Shown: positions 8,963 to 18,275 of the stretch, one piece after another
How the letters are laid out: each line of letters starts with the position of its first letter
Position numbering within the stretch: the stretch's first letter is position 1
Assembly (NCBI GenBank): GCA_905214495.1
Contig: CAJMLW010000007.1
Location: 14,893-78,892, forward strand
Reading direction: 5' to 3'
Source of the DNA: an uncultured bacterium
GTDB lineage: Bacteria; Bacillota; Negativicutes; Veillonellales; Veillonellaceae
DNA length: 64,000 bases
The notes under the pieces: model-generated
Seen by the model: only the letters and a program-made list of their open reading frames with translations
What the model was told of the DNA's origin: nothing
Database searches by the model: none
Position numbers and translations under genes: made by a program

Positions 8963-9637
8963 TTAATGTTCTTCACTTAATGCCATACCCAAATAGTTGG
9001 CTGTTAGAACTGTAAAAATAAAAGCTTGAATAATACCAATAAATAAACTAAAAGCAATCCAAACCCATGGTACAGGTACGAACCAAGGCAAATTATAAAG
9101 GATTTCCAATAAAATTTCGCCAGCTACAATATTACCAAATAGACGGAAAGCTAATGTGATAGGTTTTGCTATTTCTTCAAATATATTTAGAACTAGCATA
9201 GCCTTATAAGGCTGTAAGAAATGATTAAAATAAGATAAGCCCTTAACTTTAATCCCCATTCCCCACACTATAAAGCTACTGCACAATGCAAGTGCTGCTG
9301 TTGTATTAATATCCGCCGTAGGCGAAGTAACAGCATGTAGCGTTGGCAACAACCCAAGTTCATTACCAACAAAGATAAATAAGAAGAATGTGAATAACAA
9401 TGAACTCACCATCGGCCAGTGTTTCCCAAGCGTTGGAGATAATTGACCTTCTAATGCTTCTAATATAGTTTCCACTACATTCTGAACACCCGAAGGCACT
9501 AATGCTCGATTTCGCGTAGCAAGCACGGAAATGATGATGACGATCGCCATCGTAATCCACGTAGCAATTAAGGTATCGATGTTAAACGATAAACCCAGCC
9601 ACTGTACTACTTGATGGTGACCCGCATGCAGTTCCAC
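8963..9637 (-). CDS. atpB: ATP synthase Fo subunit a
   Basis: Subunit a provides the half-channels for ions next to the c ring. I choose the GTG at 9637, eight bases after AAAGGGG, because a more upstream start would add 45 residues with no family character. This gives 224 residues with five or six membrane helices. The essential arginine is Arg165 in PITLAFRLFGN, and the conserved C-terminal segment includes QAFIFTVLTANYL. The gene follows a spacer of about 230 bases after atpI, where an internal promoter could lie. Confidence 0.96.
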   Translation of the reverse strand: MELHAGHHQVVQWLGLSFNIDTLIATWITMAIVIIISVLATRNRALVPSGVQNVVETILEALEGQLSPTLGKHWPMVSSLLFTFFLFIFVGNELGLLPTLHAVTSPTADINTTAALALCSSFIVWGMGIKVKGLSYFNHFLQPYKAMLVLNIFEEIAKPITLAFRLFGNIVAGEILLEILYNLPWFVPVPWVWIAFSLFIGIIQAFIFTVLTANYLGMALSEEH

Positions 9638-9865
9638 AGACTCAACCCCTTTCTCACGTAGCAATATAAATTTTATATATATCCATACAATATATATCCA
9701 TGTATTATAATACCTCTTTATAGATATATAATCAACACTTCTAGAGTAAACAATTCTCGATTTACATATCAAAAATGCATTTTATGCATTTAAAATTTAT
9801 GATAGAAATACAATGAATCCTTATTTCATGCTATTTAATCATATCGTCCAATGCAATACATTTTA

Positions 9866-10228
9866 TTACTTACTTAATCGCCAAAACACGATATACAATA
9901 CAGGCTGTATAAGTACAACTGAAATCAATAAACTTTCAGCTCGTACACCAGGTATTTGCAATCCTATAACTACGAAGGCGCCAATCAGAGCCAATCGCCA
10001 CATCATTTGACGTCGTGCTTTTGCCACAGCCTGATGTGGATTGCCATATGCTAGACCTTTATTATGTAGTCCTAACAGTACTAAATAAACCATCATGGTC
10101 AACATGCCCCATAACCATCCGAGCACGTACTGATTCCAGCCCACAATATATTGGACAAGTAGACCTAAAAAGGTAACAAAAAAACAGGCCCATAGCACAT
10201 GACGTATGAATTTAATATATTGATTCAT
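9866..10228 (-). CDS. atpI: ATP synthase subunit I-like membrane protein
   Basis: The 120-residue protein has about four membrane helices with a short basic segment between the second and third (HQAVAKARRQ). Its place between a small AtpZ-like gene and atpB is that of AtpI/UncI, which helps assemble the c ring and may affect Mg2+ supply. The sequence is poorly conserved in this family, so the call leans on position, size and topology. Confidence 0.75.
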   Translation of the reverse strand: MNQYIKFIRHVLWACFFVTFLGLLVQYIVGWNQYVLGWLWGMLTMMVYLVLLGLHNKGLAYGNPHQAVAKARRQMMWRLALIGAFVVIGLQIPGVRAESLLISVVLIQPVLYIVFWRLSK

Positions 10229-10238
10229 AAATACCTCA

Positions 10239-10433
10239 CTATTTAACCTGTTTATATAACATATAAAAGCCTGTTACGGCACCGATTAATCCAAAAATAA
10301 CCATGCATAATGGCATGGTATCCATCCATATATCCAGTTTATATCCTATCCAGATAAATCCACCGATACAAAATAGAAGGGCCAGCCCTGCCGATGTAGC
10401 CATCGCCAGAGCTTTCACCATATCCTTGTCCAT
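10239..10433 (-). CDS. atpZ: AtpZ-like small membrane protein
   Basis: This protein of about 64 residues has two membrane helices separated by a short polar loop (YKLDIWMDTMP), the pattern of the AtpZ/AtpI family encoded ahead of many bacterial ATP synthase operons. I start at the ATG at 10433, which lies directly after the wecB stop. An in-frame ATG at 10466 would overlap wecB and add 11 residues, and neither start has a strong ribosome binding site. The name follows the family, and the exact role in ion supply or assembly is not settled. Confidence 0.7.
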   Translation of the reverse strand: MDKDMVKALAMATSAGLALLFCIGGFIWIGYKLDIWMDTMPLCMVIFGLIGAVTGFYMLYKQVK

Positions 10434-10434
10434 A

Positions 10435-11577
10435 TTATTTACCAAATCGATCAGGACGATTAGCATCGCCTAAGAACTCATGTCGCAAAGCTTGTAAGAT
10501 ACGATCCGATGCTTTGCCATCACCATATGGATTGACCGAATTCGACATTGTCTTATACGCTGCTTCATCATGCAATAGCTCATAAGCAGCTTTATATACC
10601 GCGTCTTTATCGGTACCTACAAGACGTACTGTACCAGCATCAACTGCCTCTGGGCGTTCTGTAGTATCACGCAATACGAGAACTGGTTTGCCGAGAGCTG
10701 GTGCCTCTTCTTGAATCCCGCCAGAATCTGTAAGAATTAAGTAGGACTTAGCCATCAAGTTTGCAAACGGCTCATAATCAAGAGGATTGATAAGTGTAAC
10801 ACGGTCAACATCCCCTAGTTCCTCTTGAACTACTTGACGAACTTTAGGATTTTTATGCACGGGGAACACCACTTGAATATCATCAAAATCATTCAATAAA
10901 TCACGAATGGCTTGATATACATGGCGCATAGGTTCACCAAGGTTTTCACGACGATGTGTGGTAACAAGAACTGTACGCTTATTTTGATCGAGTGCATTAA
11001 TAGCCGCATCATCAAAGACATAATTATCTTTTACCGTTGTATCTAGTGCGTCAATTACAGTATTACCAGTCACATAAAGGTGATTAGTATTAATATTTTC
11101 TCGTTTTAAATTCGCTTCAGAACTAGCGGTAGGTGCAAAATGATATGTTGCCAAGGAACCTGTTAATTTGCGGTTCATCTCTTCTGGGAATGGAGAGTAA
11201 ATATTACCTGTACGAAGGCCTGCCTCTACATGACCTACTGGGATTTCTTGGTAAAAGGATGCCAACGCACCGGCAAAGGTTGTTGTCGTATCACCATGAA
11301 CGAGTACTACATCAGGTTTTGCTTCTTCTAAAACGGATTTTAATCCCATCAATGCACGATTTGTTACATCGTACAACGTTTGACCTTGGCTCATGATATT
11401 CAAATCATAATCAGGCGTAATGTCAAACAGGCGCAACACTTGGTCGAGCATATCTCTATGTTGTGCTGTTACAGTTACAATTGGCTCCATATCTGGTGCC
11501 GCTTCTAAGGCTTTTACTAGCGGAGCCATTTTGATTGCCTCTGGTCTTGTACCAAAGATAGTCATTACTTTCAACAT
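10435..11577 (-). CDS. wecB: UDP-N-acetylglucosamine 2-epimerase (non-hydrolysing)
   Basis: The enzyme converts UDP-GlcNAc to UDP-ManNAc in the cytosol, feeding surface polysaccharide synthesis. The 380-residue product has family marks FGTRPEAIKMAPL near the N-terminus, VHGDTTTTFAGALASFY, VGHVEAGLRTG and a C-terminal SGGIQEEAPALGKPVLVLRD. It is directly followed by the ATP synthase accessory genes with almost no spacing, so its transcript probably continues into the atp operon. A terminator separates it from the upstream transferase gene. Confidence 0.96.
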   Translation of the reverse strand: MLKVMTIFGTRPEAIKMAPLVKALEAAPDMEPIVTVTAQHRDMLDQVLRLFDITPDYDLNIMSQGQTLYDVTNRALMGLKSVLEEAKPDVVLVHGDTTTTFAGALASFYQEIPVGHVEAGLRTGNIYSPFPEEMNRKLTGSLATYHFAPTASSEANLKRENINTNHLYVTGNTVIDALDTTVKDNYVFDDAAINALDQNKRTVLVTTHRRENLGEPMRHVYQAIRDLLNDFDDIQVVFPVHKNPKVRQVVQEELGDVDRVTLINPLDYEPFANLMAKSYLILTDSGGIQEEAPALGKPVLVLRDTTERPEAVDAGTVRLVGTDKDAVYKAAYELLHDEAAYKTMSNSVNPYGDGKASDRILQALRHEFLGDANRPDRFGK

Positions 11578-11602
11578 TTACTCATCCTCCACAGAGTCTA
11601 AT

Positions 11603-11625
11603 AAAAAAGGGGCGCATTGCGCCCC
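11603..11625 (-). terminator. Terminator or attenuator between the transferase gene and wecB
   Basis: On the minus strand the hairpin GGGGCGCAATGCGCCCC is followed by TTTTTT. It lies between two genes on the same strand, so it may lower rather than fully stop read-through into wecB and the atp genes. Confidence 0.8.
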
Positions 11626-11633
11626 TACATTGG

Positions 11634-12788
11634 TTACTCTTTTTTAGAGTCATCATCTGAATGCTCTAATGCTTTTGCCAATTCTTTGCGATCAAACGAA
11701 ATAGTTTCATCTAAATCGCTACGTTCAATTGTAGGGCGTGGTAAGGGATGTCCCGCCGCATCACTATGTGTAATAACCCCCAAGCGACGAGCCACATAGA
11801 TACTACATAGGAAAATGGCTAAGACTAGTACGCAACCAATCCAAGCATTAACCTCTGCAACGATAACCGAAACACCACCGAAGAGAGCGGTAACGGCATA
11901 CATCATCAATACTGCTTGTTTTTGAGATAAGCCTTGTGCCAATAAACGATGGTGCACATGACCTTTATCGGGTTTAAAGATAGGTCGTCCACTAATCTTA
12001 CGACGTACGATAGCAAACAATGTATCTAATATAGGTAAACCAAGAACGATAGCTGGAACAACTAAGGCAATGGTAGCTGCCGTTTTCACGGCCCCCATAA
12101 CAGATATAGCTGCTAAGGTATAGCCGAGGAGCATCGAACCAGTATCCCCCATGAATATCTTGGCGGGATTAAAATTGTACCGCAAGAAACCTACCGTAGC
12201 ACCTGCAAGAGCCAATGCGATACAAGCTAAATCAATTTGACCTAATTGTAATGTCATCGCACATACGGCAATACAAGCGATAAAAGAAATCCCTGCTGCC
12301 AAGCCATCAAGCCCATCGATTAGATTGACAATGTTTGTAAATCCTACAATCCAGAAAATCGTCAACGGAATGGCCCAATACTTCAAGTAAACTACACCAC
12401 CCCAAGGAAGGTTGATAAAGTCTACGCGAATATCATAGGCCACAAGAATGGCGGCAGCAATAATTTGCCCCATCAATTTCGTTTTCGGCTCAATTTGTCG
12501 AATATCGTCCCAAATACCAACAAGTACTAGAATAACAGTACCCAATACGAAGCCGAATAATTTATGGTCATGAGGAATACTATTGTTAAATAACACAGAT
12601 CCCATATAACCAAGGAAAATAGCCAATCCACCAAGACGCGGAATAGCACCATGATGCACTTTACGAGCATCAGGTTTATCAATGGCCCCTACGGCAACGG
12701 CGAACCGTTTTACCAAGGGGGTTAGTGCAAAGGTTATGACGAGAGCCAACACAAAGGCCCACACATAATCAGGCACATACTCACTCAT
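11634..12788 (-). CDS. MraY/WecA-family undecaprenyl-phosphate sugar-1-phosphate transferase
   Basis: This integral membrane enzyme moves a sugar-1-phosphate from a UDP-sugar onto undecaprenyl phosphate, the first step of many surface polysaccharides. The 384-residue product has about ten membrane helices. Visible motifs are the DD pair in GIWDDIRQI, FTNIVNLIDGLDGLAAG, FMGDTGSM, and the His-rich loop GHVHHRLLAQG, which marks WecA/TagO-type members rather than MraY. A hydrophilic tail of about 40 residues follows. Together with WecB downstream it points to GlcNAc/ManNAc-containing surface glycan. The sugar used is inferred. Confidence 0.9.
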   Translation of the reverse strand: MSEYVPDYVWAFVLALVITFALTPLVKRFAVAVGAIDKPDARKVHHGAIPRLGGLAIFLGYMGSVLFNNSIPHDHKLFGFVLGTVILVLVGIWDDIRQIEPKTKLMGQIIAAAILVAYDIRVDFINLPWGGVVYLKYWAIPLTIFWIVGFTNIVNLIDGLDGLAAGISFIACIAVCAMTLQLGQIDLACIALALAGATVGFLRYNFNPAKIFMGDTGSMLLGYTLAAISVMGAVKTAATIALVVPAIVLGLPILDTLFAIVRRKISGRPIFKPDKGHVHHRLLAQGLSQKQAVLMMYAVTALFGGVSVIVAEVNAWIGCVLVLAIFLCSIYVARRLGVITHSDAAGHPLPRPTIERSDLDETISFDRKELAKALEHSDDDSKKE

Positions 12789-12834
12789 AAGTACACCTCC
12801 AACGACTCGAATTCAACAGATTCGAGGTTTCAAC

Positions 12835-14193
12835 TTAGTTTGTTAAGCTGCGAATAGGTGCTGGAATACGACCGCCACGAGCAATAAACTCAGCTGCACT
12901 GTATGGACTTACTTCAATAATTGGAGCATAGCCAAGAAGGCCGCCAAATTCAACAACTTCACCAACTGTTTTACCAGGAACTGGAATAACGCGGACTGCT
13001 GTTGTTTTATTATTAATCATGCCGATAGCAGATTCGTCGGCGATGATAGCAGAAATTGTATCTGCTGTTGTATCGCCAGGAATAGCAATCATATCGAGAC
13101 CTACGGAACATACACAAGTCATAGCTTCTAATTTATCAAGGGATAAACTACCACAGGATACAGCATCAATCATACCTGCATCTTCAGAAACCGGAATGAA
13201 AGCACCACTTAAACCGCCTACATGAGAGGATGCCATAAGGCCACCTTTTTTCACCGCATCGTTTAACAATGCTAATGCTGCTGTAGTGCCATGGCAACCA
13301 CAGGAAGATAAGCCCATTTCTTCAAGCACATGAGCTACAGAGTCACCTACTGCAGGCGTTGGTGCCAAGGACAAGTCGATGATGCCAAATGGTTTACCAA
13401 GGCGACGAGATGCCTCTTGCGCTACCAATTGACCAACACGTGTAATTTTGAACGCCGTACGTTTAATAGTTTCGGCCACAACGTCAAATGGTTCACCACG
13501 CACTGCTTCAAGAGCATGTTTTACAACACCTGGGCCAGATACGCCTACGGAAATAGCGCTATCACCTTCGGTTACACCGAAGAAAGCACCTGCCATAAAT
13601 GGATTATCTTCTACAGGATTACAAAAAATAACGAGCTTAGCACAACCAAGTGCATCATTATCTTTAGTAAGATCAGCCGTCTTTTTAACGATAATGCCCA
13701 TATCACGAACTGCATCCATGTTGATACCTGTTTTAGTGGAACCAACACCAACAGAACTACAAACGATATCCGTAGTCGCTAACGCTTCAGGAATAGAATC
13801 GATAAGAATACGGTCAGCTTTAGTCGCACCTTTCGTAACGAGTGCAGAAAAACCACCAATAAAATTAACACCCACAGTTTTGGCTGCGCGGTCAAGCGCT
13901 TCTGCAATTGGTACATAAGATGTTAAATTACTGCCACCAGCCACTAAGGAAATCGGTGTTACAGAAATACGTTTATTGATGATAGGTACACCAAACTCAC
14001 GCTCGATATCCTCACCAGTATTAACCAAATGTTCAGCTTCTTTGGTAATGCGGTCATAAATGCGGTCGCAGAGTTCTTTACCAGAGCTAGATGCACATTC
14101 TAACAAGCTAATGCCCATTGTAATAGTACGCACATCGAGCTTGTTATCGTGAATCATCTGATTCGTTTCAAGAATATTGTCGATAGATAACAT
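12835..14193 (-). CDS. UPF0210/DUF711 (PFL-like glycyl-radical-fold) protein
   Basis: The 452-residue product matches my memory of the UPF0210 family, whose crystal structures resemble the glycyl radical enzyme fold but whose reaction is unknown. It is rich in glycine-containing loops (for example SCGCHGTTAAL, ASSHVGGLSGAF and GVSGPGVVKHAL). The ACT-domain gene lies 10 bases upstream, the widely conserved pairing for this family, so the ACT protein probably senses a ligand for it. A weak hairpin at 12807-12826 (CTCGAAT/ATTCGAG) lies after the gene, without a T run. Confidence 0.9.
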   Translation of the reverse strand: MLSIDNILETNQMIHDNKLDVRTITMGISLLECASSSGKELCDRIYDRITKEAEHLVNTGEDIEREFGVPIINKRISVTPISLVAGGSNLTSYVPIAEALDRAAKTVGVNFIGGFSALVTKGATKADRILIDSIPEALATTDIVCSSVGVGSTKTGINMDAVRDMGIIVKKTADLTKDNDALGCAKLVIFCNPVEDNPFMAGAFFGVTEGDSAISVGVSGPGVVKHALEAVRGEPFDVVAETIKRTAFKITRVGQLVAQEASRRLGKPFGIIDLSLAPTPAVGDSVAHVLEEMGLSSCGCHGTTAALALLNDAVKKGGLMASSHVGGLSGAFIPVSEDAGMIDAVSCGSLSLDKLEAMTCVCSVGLDMIAIPGDTTADTISAIIADESAIGMINNKTTAVRVIPVPGKTVGEVVEFGGLLGYAPIIEVSPYSAAEFIARGGRIPAPIRSLTN

Positions 14194-14203
14194 GTGCGCC
14201 TCC

Positions 14204-14479
14204 TTATCCTACACGATGCATGCTAAGAAAGATATCAGCATGTTGCGCACGAATTTCTACGCCTAATGTTTTACCTAGTTCGGATAAAGCATCTTGAATG
14301 GATGTTAAATCCTTTACGTCGTTAGTTTCAGTTTCACACATCATAATCATATTAAACAAACCTTCTAAAATTGTTTGATTAATAGATAAGATATTTACTT
14401 TATAGTCTGCCAAAATACTGCTGACACCAGCAATGATACCTACACGGTCGACACCAACTACGGTAACTACTAATTTCAT
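14204..14479 (-). CDS. ACT-domain regulatory protein (UPF0237)
   Basis: This 91-residue protein is a single ACT domain. It begins with the beta strand KLVVTVVGVDRVGIIAGVSS, where the DRVGI segment is the usual ligand-binding turn. The pairing with the UPF0210 gene directly downstream is common in Firmicutes and Negativicutes. It probably binds an amino acid or similar small molecule, but the ligand cannot be read from sequence. Confidence 0.92.
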   Translation of the reverse strand: MKLVVTVVGVDRVGIIAGVSSILADYKVNILSINQTILEGLFNMIMMCETETNDVKDLTSIQDALSELGKTLGVEIRAQHADIFLSMHRVG

Positions 14480-14600
14480 ACAATCACCTTTTCTGACTCT
14501 CTACAAACTATGTAAATGAAAATTCATTCATTCTATAAACTATATTAATATATTATATCACATATATCATGGTGACAGAGTGAAAACTTTATGAGAATAC

Positions 14601-16247
14601 TCATTCAATCTCTATAGTGCCATTTAATGCGGCATTGACGATTTCCTCTCCTGCAGTGAGTAGCGCCACGAGACCTAAATCTCCTTTGTAACTTTCACCA
14701 TAAATCTTGTATAAATCCTCTGTCCCAGATGGTCTAGCTACGAACCACCCTTTATCGGTTTCTACGCGTACGCCATCAATTGGCATATCATTATACAGTG
14801 ATGTGGTACGAATATTAGTAATTGGATCTTCATCAACACTAGTAGCAGTAATTAGTTCAGCACTCATTTGTTTTAGAATTTGTTTTTGCTCTTTTTTACA
14901 TGGTGCATCAATACGGCCAAATTTTGGATTACCGAATTCCTCAACAGATTCGCCAGCCATTTTTAGCGCAGATTTGCCCATAACAGCCATGATTTCCATA
15001 CCGAGCAAAGCCATAATCATACCATCTTTATCCGTAGTCCATACTCTGCCATCCTTTTTCAAGAAGGATGCACCTGCACTCTCTTCACCGCCTATGCCAA
15101 TCGTGCCATCAAATAAAAGTTGCGAGAAATATTTAAAGCCCACAGGCACTTCAAATACAGGAATTTCTGCACTAGCAGCCAATTTATCAATCATTGTAGT
15201 ACATACGACAGTCTTGCCAATACCCTTATCTTTCCATCCGCGTGTGGTAAATAAATAGCGAGCTGCTAACGTTAAAAATGTATTAGCCGATATAAGTCCA
15301 CTGGCTACAACAATACCGTACCGATCATAATCAGGATCATTACCAACGGCTAAATCAAAATCCCCAATTCGATTAATAACCGACGCCATCACATGAGGGG
15401 ATGAACAGTCCATGCGAACTTTGCCATCATGGTCGTAGGTCATAAAACTAAAGGTCGGGTCATAGTCATCATGAATGATGGTTAAATCAAGACCATATCG
15501 TTCCTTAATAGCATTCCAATAACTGGCACCGCTACCACCTAATGTATCCACTAGTACCTTAGGTCCAGCGGTCTTAATGGCATCCATATTAATAACATCG
15601 CCCAATTCTTCTACATATAAGCCTTTATAGTCATATGGTACTTGTGCGGTAGGTTCAATATTATCAATGCTAATGCGCTTAAAGTCCTCGCTTTCACAAT
15701 AAGCAGTCAAATACTCATTGGCACGCATCTCAATCCATTTTGTCACCACCGTATCGGCAGGACCGCCAATGATTGTATTATATTTAATACCACCATTGTC
15801 AGGCGGGTTATGAGACGGAGTGATAATAATGCCATCCGCCTTATCGTCATGCTCTTCATTATATCGAATAATAGCACGCGATACAGACGGAGTTGGCACG
15901 AAATCCATATCGCAATCAACCATGGCGGTTACACCATTGCCAGCGAGTACCTCAAGGACCGTCACAAGAGCCGGTTGCGATAATGCATGTGTATCTTGGC
16001 CTACGAATATAGGCCCTGTAGCACCAAATTGTTTGCGACCATCACAAATGGCTTGTGTAATAGCTGCCACATGAAGATCTGTAAATGTACCATCAATGGA
16101 GGTACCACGATGGCCAGATGTACCAAATGAAACCAATTGTGTAGGATTTGTCATATCTGGAACATTATCAAAATACGCATCTACAATGGTCTGTACATCT
16201 ATAATATCTTGTTCTTGAACAGGTTTTCCTGCTAATGCATGAGCCAT
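14601..16247 (-). CDS. pgm: Phosphoglucomutase, alpha-D-glucose-specific
   Basis: The cytosolic enzyme interconverts glucose 1-phosphate and glucose 6-phosphate, linking glycogen and sugar-nucleotide synthesis to glycolysis. The 548-residue length fits the Pgm subfamily. The catalytic serine is Ser145 in TPSHNPPDNGG, the metal-binding loop is GNDPDYDRYG, the sugar-binding loop is GGEESAGASF, and the phosphate-binding RPSGTEDLYKIYGES is near the C-terminus. It lies 15 bases downstream of the YitT-like gene and probably shares its transcript. Confidence 0.96.
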   Translation of the reverse strand: MAHALAGKPVQEQDIIDVQTIVDAYFDNVPDMTNPTQLVSFGTSGHRGTSIDGTFTDLHVAAITQAICDGRKQFGATGPIFVGQDTHALSQPALVTVLEVLAGNGVTAMVDCDMDFVPTPSVSRAIIRYNEEHDDKADGIIITPSHNPPDNGGIKYNTIIGGPADTVVTKWIEMRANEYLTAYCESEDFKRISIDNIEPTAQVPYDYKGLYVEELGDVINMDAIKTAGPKVLVDTLGGSGASYWNAIKERYGLDLTIIHDDYDPTFSFMTYDHDGKVRMDCSSPHVMASVINRIGDFDLAVGNDPDYDRYGIVVASGLISANTFLTLAARYLFTTRGWKDKGIGKTVVCTTMIDKLAASAEIPVFEVPVGFKYFSQLLFDGTIGIGGEESAGASFLKKDGRVWTTDKDGMIMALLGMEIMAVMGKSALKMAGESVEEFGNPKFGRIDAPCKKEQKQILKQMSAELITATSVDEDPITNIRTTSLYNDMPIDGVRVETDKGWFVARPSGTEDLYKIYGESYKGDLGLVALLTAGEEIVNAALNGTIEIE

Positions 16248-16262
16248 GCTAACCTCCTAATT

Positions 16263-17183
16263 CTAATCTTTATGTTCTATATAATGAGCATTATCCTTGC
16301 ATTCTTTGACGAGATTTTCTATCGGCGTCGGCACAACAGGTGTGGTAAACCCTTTACCGATAACCTCTTGTGCATCTGTAATGAGAATGAAAGCCTCATT
16401 ATCTACTTCTTCTATAACTTCTTTTAATTTATTGACTTGTAGCAAATTAACAGCTACCATTACAATCTGTTTCGGTGTTCTCGTATAAGCACCGATACCA
16501 TTAATAATCGTCGCTCCACGTCCAACCTTACTAATGACCGCATCACAGACCTCATAGGTTCGATAGGTAATGATGAAAGCTACCTTTCGTTGATTAAAGC
16601 CAATAACGACCTTGTTAGTAATAATCGTATATACATACAAAGATACGAGTGTAACCGCTACGGCCTCTAAGCCAACTACAAACACAGCAACCGCTAAGAT
16701 AGCCGCGTTGATGACGCTATTAATAGACCCCATTTGAAGGCCATAGTATTTTCGGACTATCAGTGCAATTGGATCAAGGCCACCTGTATTACCGCCGACG
16801 CGATACACCATACCGAGGCCTATCCCCGTTGTAATACCAGCCATCATAGAACTCAACAACGGATCAGAAATGACCATATTGTATTGCAAGAAGTCAAAGG
16901 CATCCACCATCCAGGACAACATGACAGTACCATACAATGTGTTGACAACCACGCGCTTGCCTAGCCAGTGCCAAGCCGCCCAAAATATAGGAATGTTTAA
17001 AATCACATTCCATGTACCGACGGAAAGCCCGGTAAGGTAATACAGTATAAGGCCAATACCACTAATTCCGGTACTAACCAATTTATGCGGTAACACAAAC
17101 GCATCGATGCCAGCACCAAAAATGGCACAACCAATGGCAACGATTATACATTGATATATATCATCCTTATATTTAGACCACAT
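16263..17183 (-). CDS. YitT-family membrane protein (DUF161 plus DUF2179)
   Basis: The protein has five or six membrane helices in the first 200 residues (segments such as VAIGCAIFGAGIDAFVLPHKL and the glycine-rich GGNTGGLDPIALIVRKYYG) and a soluble DUF2179 domain at the end (RGATIINGIGAYTRTPKQIVM). I start at the ATG at 17183 after AAGGGGG, giving 306 residues; the longer frame upstream has no binding site. The family is common in Firmicutes and its substrate is unknown; transport has been suggested. Nearby genes do not help. Confidence 0.9.
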   Translation of the reverse strand: MWSKYKDDIYQCIIVAIGCAIFGAGIDAFVLPHKLVSTGISGIGLILYYLTGLSVGTWNVILNIPIFWAAWHWLGKRVVVNTLYGTVMLSWMVDAFDFLQYNMVISDPLLSSMMAGITTGIGLGMVYRVGGNTGGLDPIALIVRKYYGLQMGSINSVINAAILAVAVFVVGLEAVAVTLVSLYVYTIITNKVVIGFNQRKVAFIITYRTYEVCDAVISKVGRGATIINGIGAYTRTPKQIVMVAVNLLQVNKLKEVIEEVDNEAFILITDAQEVIGKGFTTPVVPTPIENLVKECKDNAHYIEHKD

Positions 17184-17378
17184 ATAGGCCCCCTTAAATT
17201 GCCATTTCACTATAAATATTCTATAATTAATTAATTGAATATATAGCATTATCACTATATATTTACATACATATACAGTTTCATCATAAACTACTTAATG
17301 TTTATTTTCAATCACTTTTAATCTCATGTACAAATGCTATAGAAATTTGTACAAATCATATGTCGCATCGAGGATTTT

Positions 17379-18275
17379 ATGTCAAAAAGTATCGAACAAT
17401 TAGGTCATAGTAAAATCAATATCGGCCTTGCTATTACTGGTAAACGCGATGACGGATATCACAATATCGACAGTATATTCCAGTCTATTCGTTTGGCGGA
17501 CTCCATCTACTTTGCCAAACATCACTCCGTTGTATTCTCCGGTGTAGCACCAGAGTTACCACAATACATTCAAGATCTCATCCCCTATGATGAACGCAAT
17601 TTAGCATTAAAAGCATTGCGCGAAGTACAAAAGTATACAGGATGTAAAGCAGGCGCCGCTATTCACCTCATGAAACGCGTACCGGCGGCGGCAGGTCTTG
17701 GCGGTGGCAGCGCAGATGCAGCAGCGATGCTACTAGGGCTCAATAAGTTTTGGGATTTGCGCCTCACCATGGATGAGTTGATGACATTAGGTGCTAAACT
17801 TGGATCAGATGTACCATTCTTATTGAAAGGTGGCACTGCTCGTGGTACAGGTCGCGGCGAAGAACTCGTCTATCATCCATCACCTGAACCTCATTGGCTA
17901 TTATTGGTAAAACCTGAAATTTCTGTATCTACTGCAGCGGCATATGGTCGTTATAATGGCAAGTCCAACGCAACATCAGATACAATTACTAATGTATTAC
18001 ACCATTTAGAACAAAATGATATGTATGGGGCTTTCACAAATAGCGCTAATACATTTGAAGAATTATTATTCCCGGATTACGAAGAACTGATTACATGTAA
18101 AGAATTCTTTACGCGCCATGGATATCCAACCATCATGACCGGTAGTGGCCCTACCATGGTTGTCTTATTAGAAAAACCGGCTCAAGCATTATCCTTACAA
18201 GAAGAAATCAAAAAAGCTGGTCACAACTGGCTTTCACTAATTACAAAAACCTGCACACAGGAGGAGGTACAATGA
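17379..18275 (+). CDS. ispE: 4-(cytidine 5'-diphospho)-2-C-methyl-D-erythritol kinase
   Basis: This GHMP-family kinase phosphorylates CDP-methylerythritol in the MEP pathway of isoprenoid precursor synthesis. The 298-residue product has KINIGLAITGKRDDGYH at the N-terminus, the ATP-binding glycine loop AAAGLGGGSADAAA around residues 103-115, and the late MTGSGPTMVVL motif. GAGG lies before the ATG. The downstream regulator gene overlaps its stop by four bases, so the two are translated together. Confidence 0.97.
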   Translation: MSKSIEQLGHSKINIGLAITGKRDDGYHNIDSIFQSIRLADSIYFAKHHSVVFSGVAPELPQYIQDLIPYDERNLALKALREVQKYTGCKAGAAIHLMKRVPAAAGLGGGSADAAAMLLGLNKFWDLRLTMDELMTLGAKLGSDVPFLLKGGTARGTGRGEELVYHPSPEPHWLLLVKPEISVSTAAAYGRYNGKSNATSDTITNVLHHLEQNDMYGAFTNSANTFEELLFPDYEELITCKEFFTRHGYPTIMTGSGPTMVVLLEKPAQALSLQEEIKKAGHNWLSLITKTCTQEEVQ

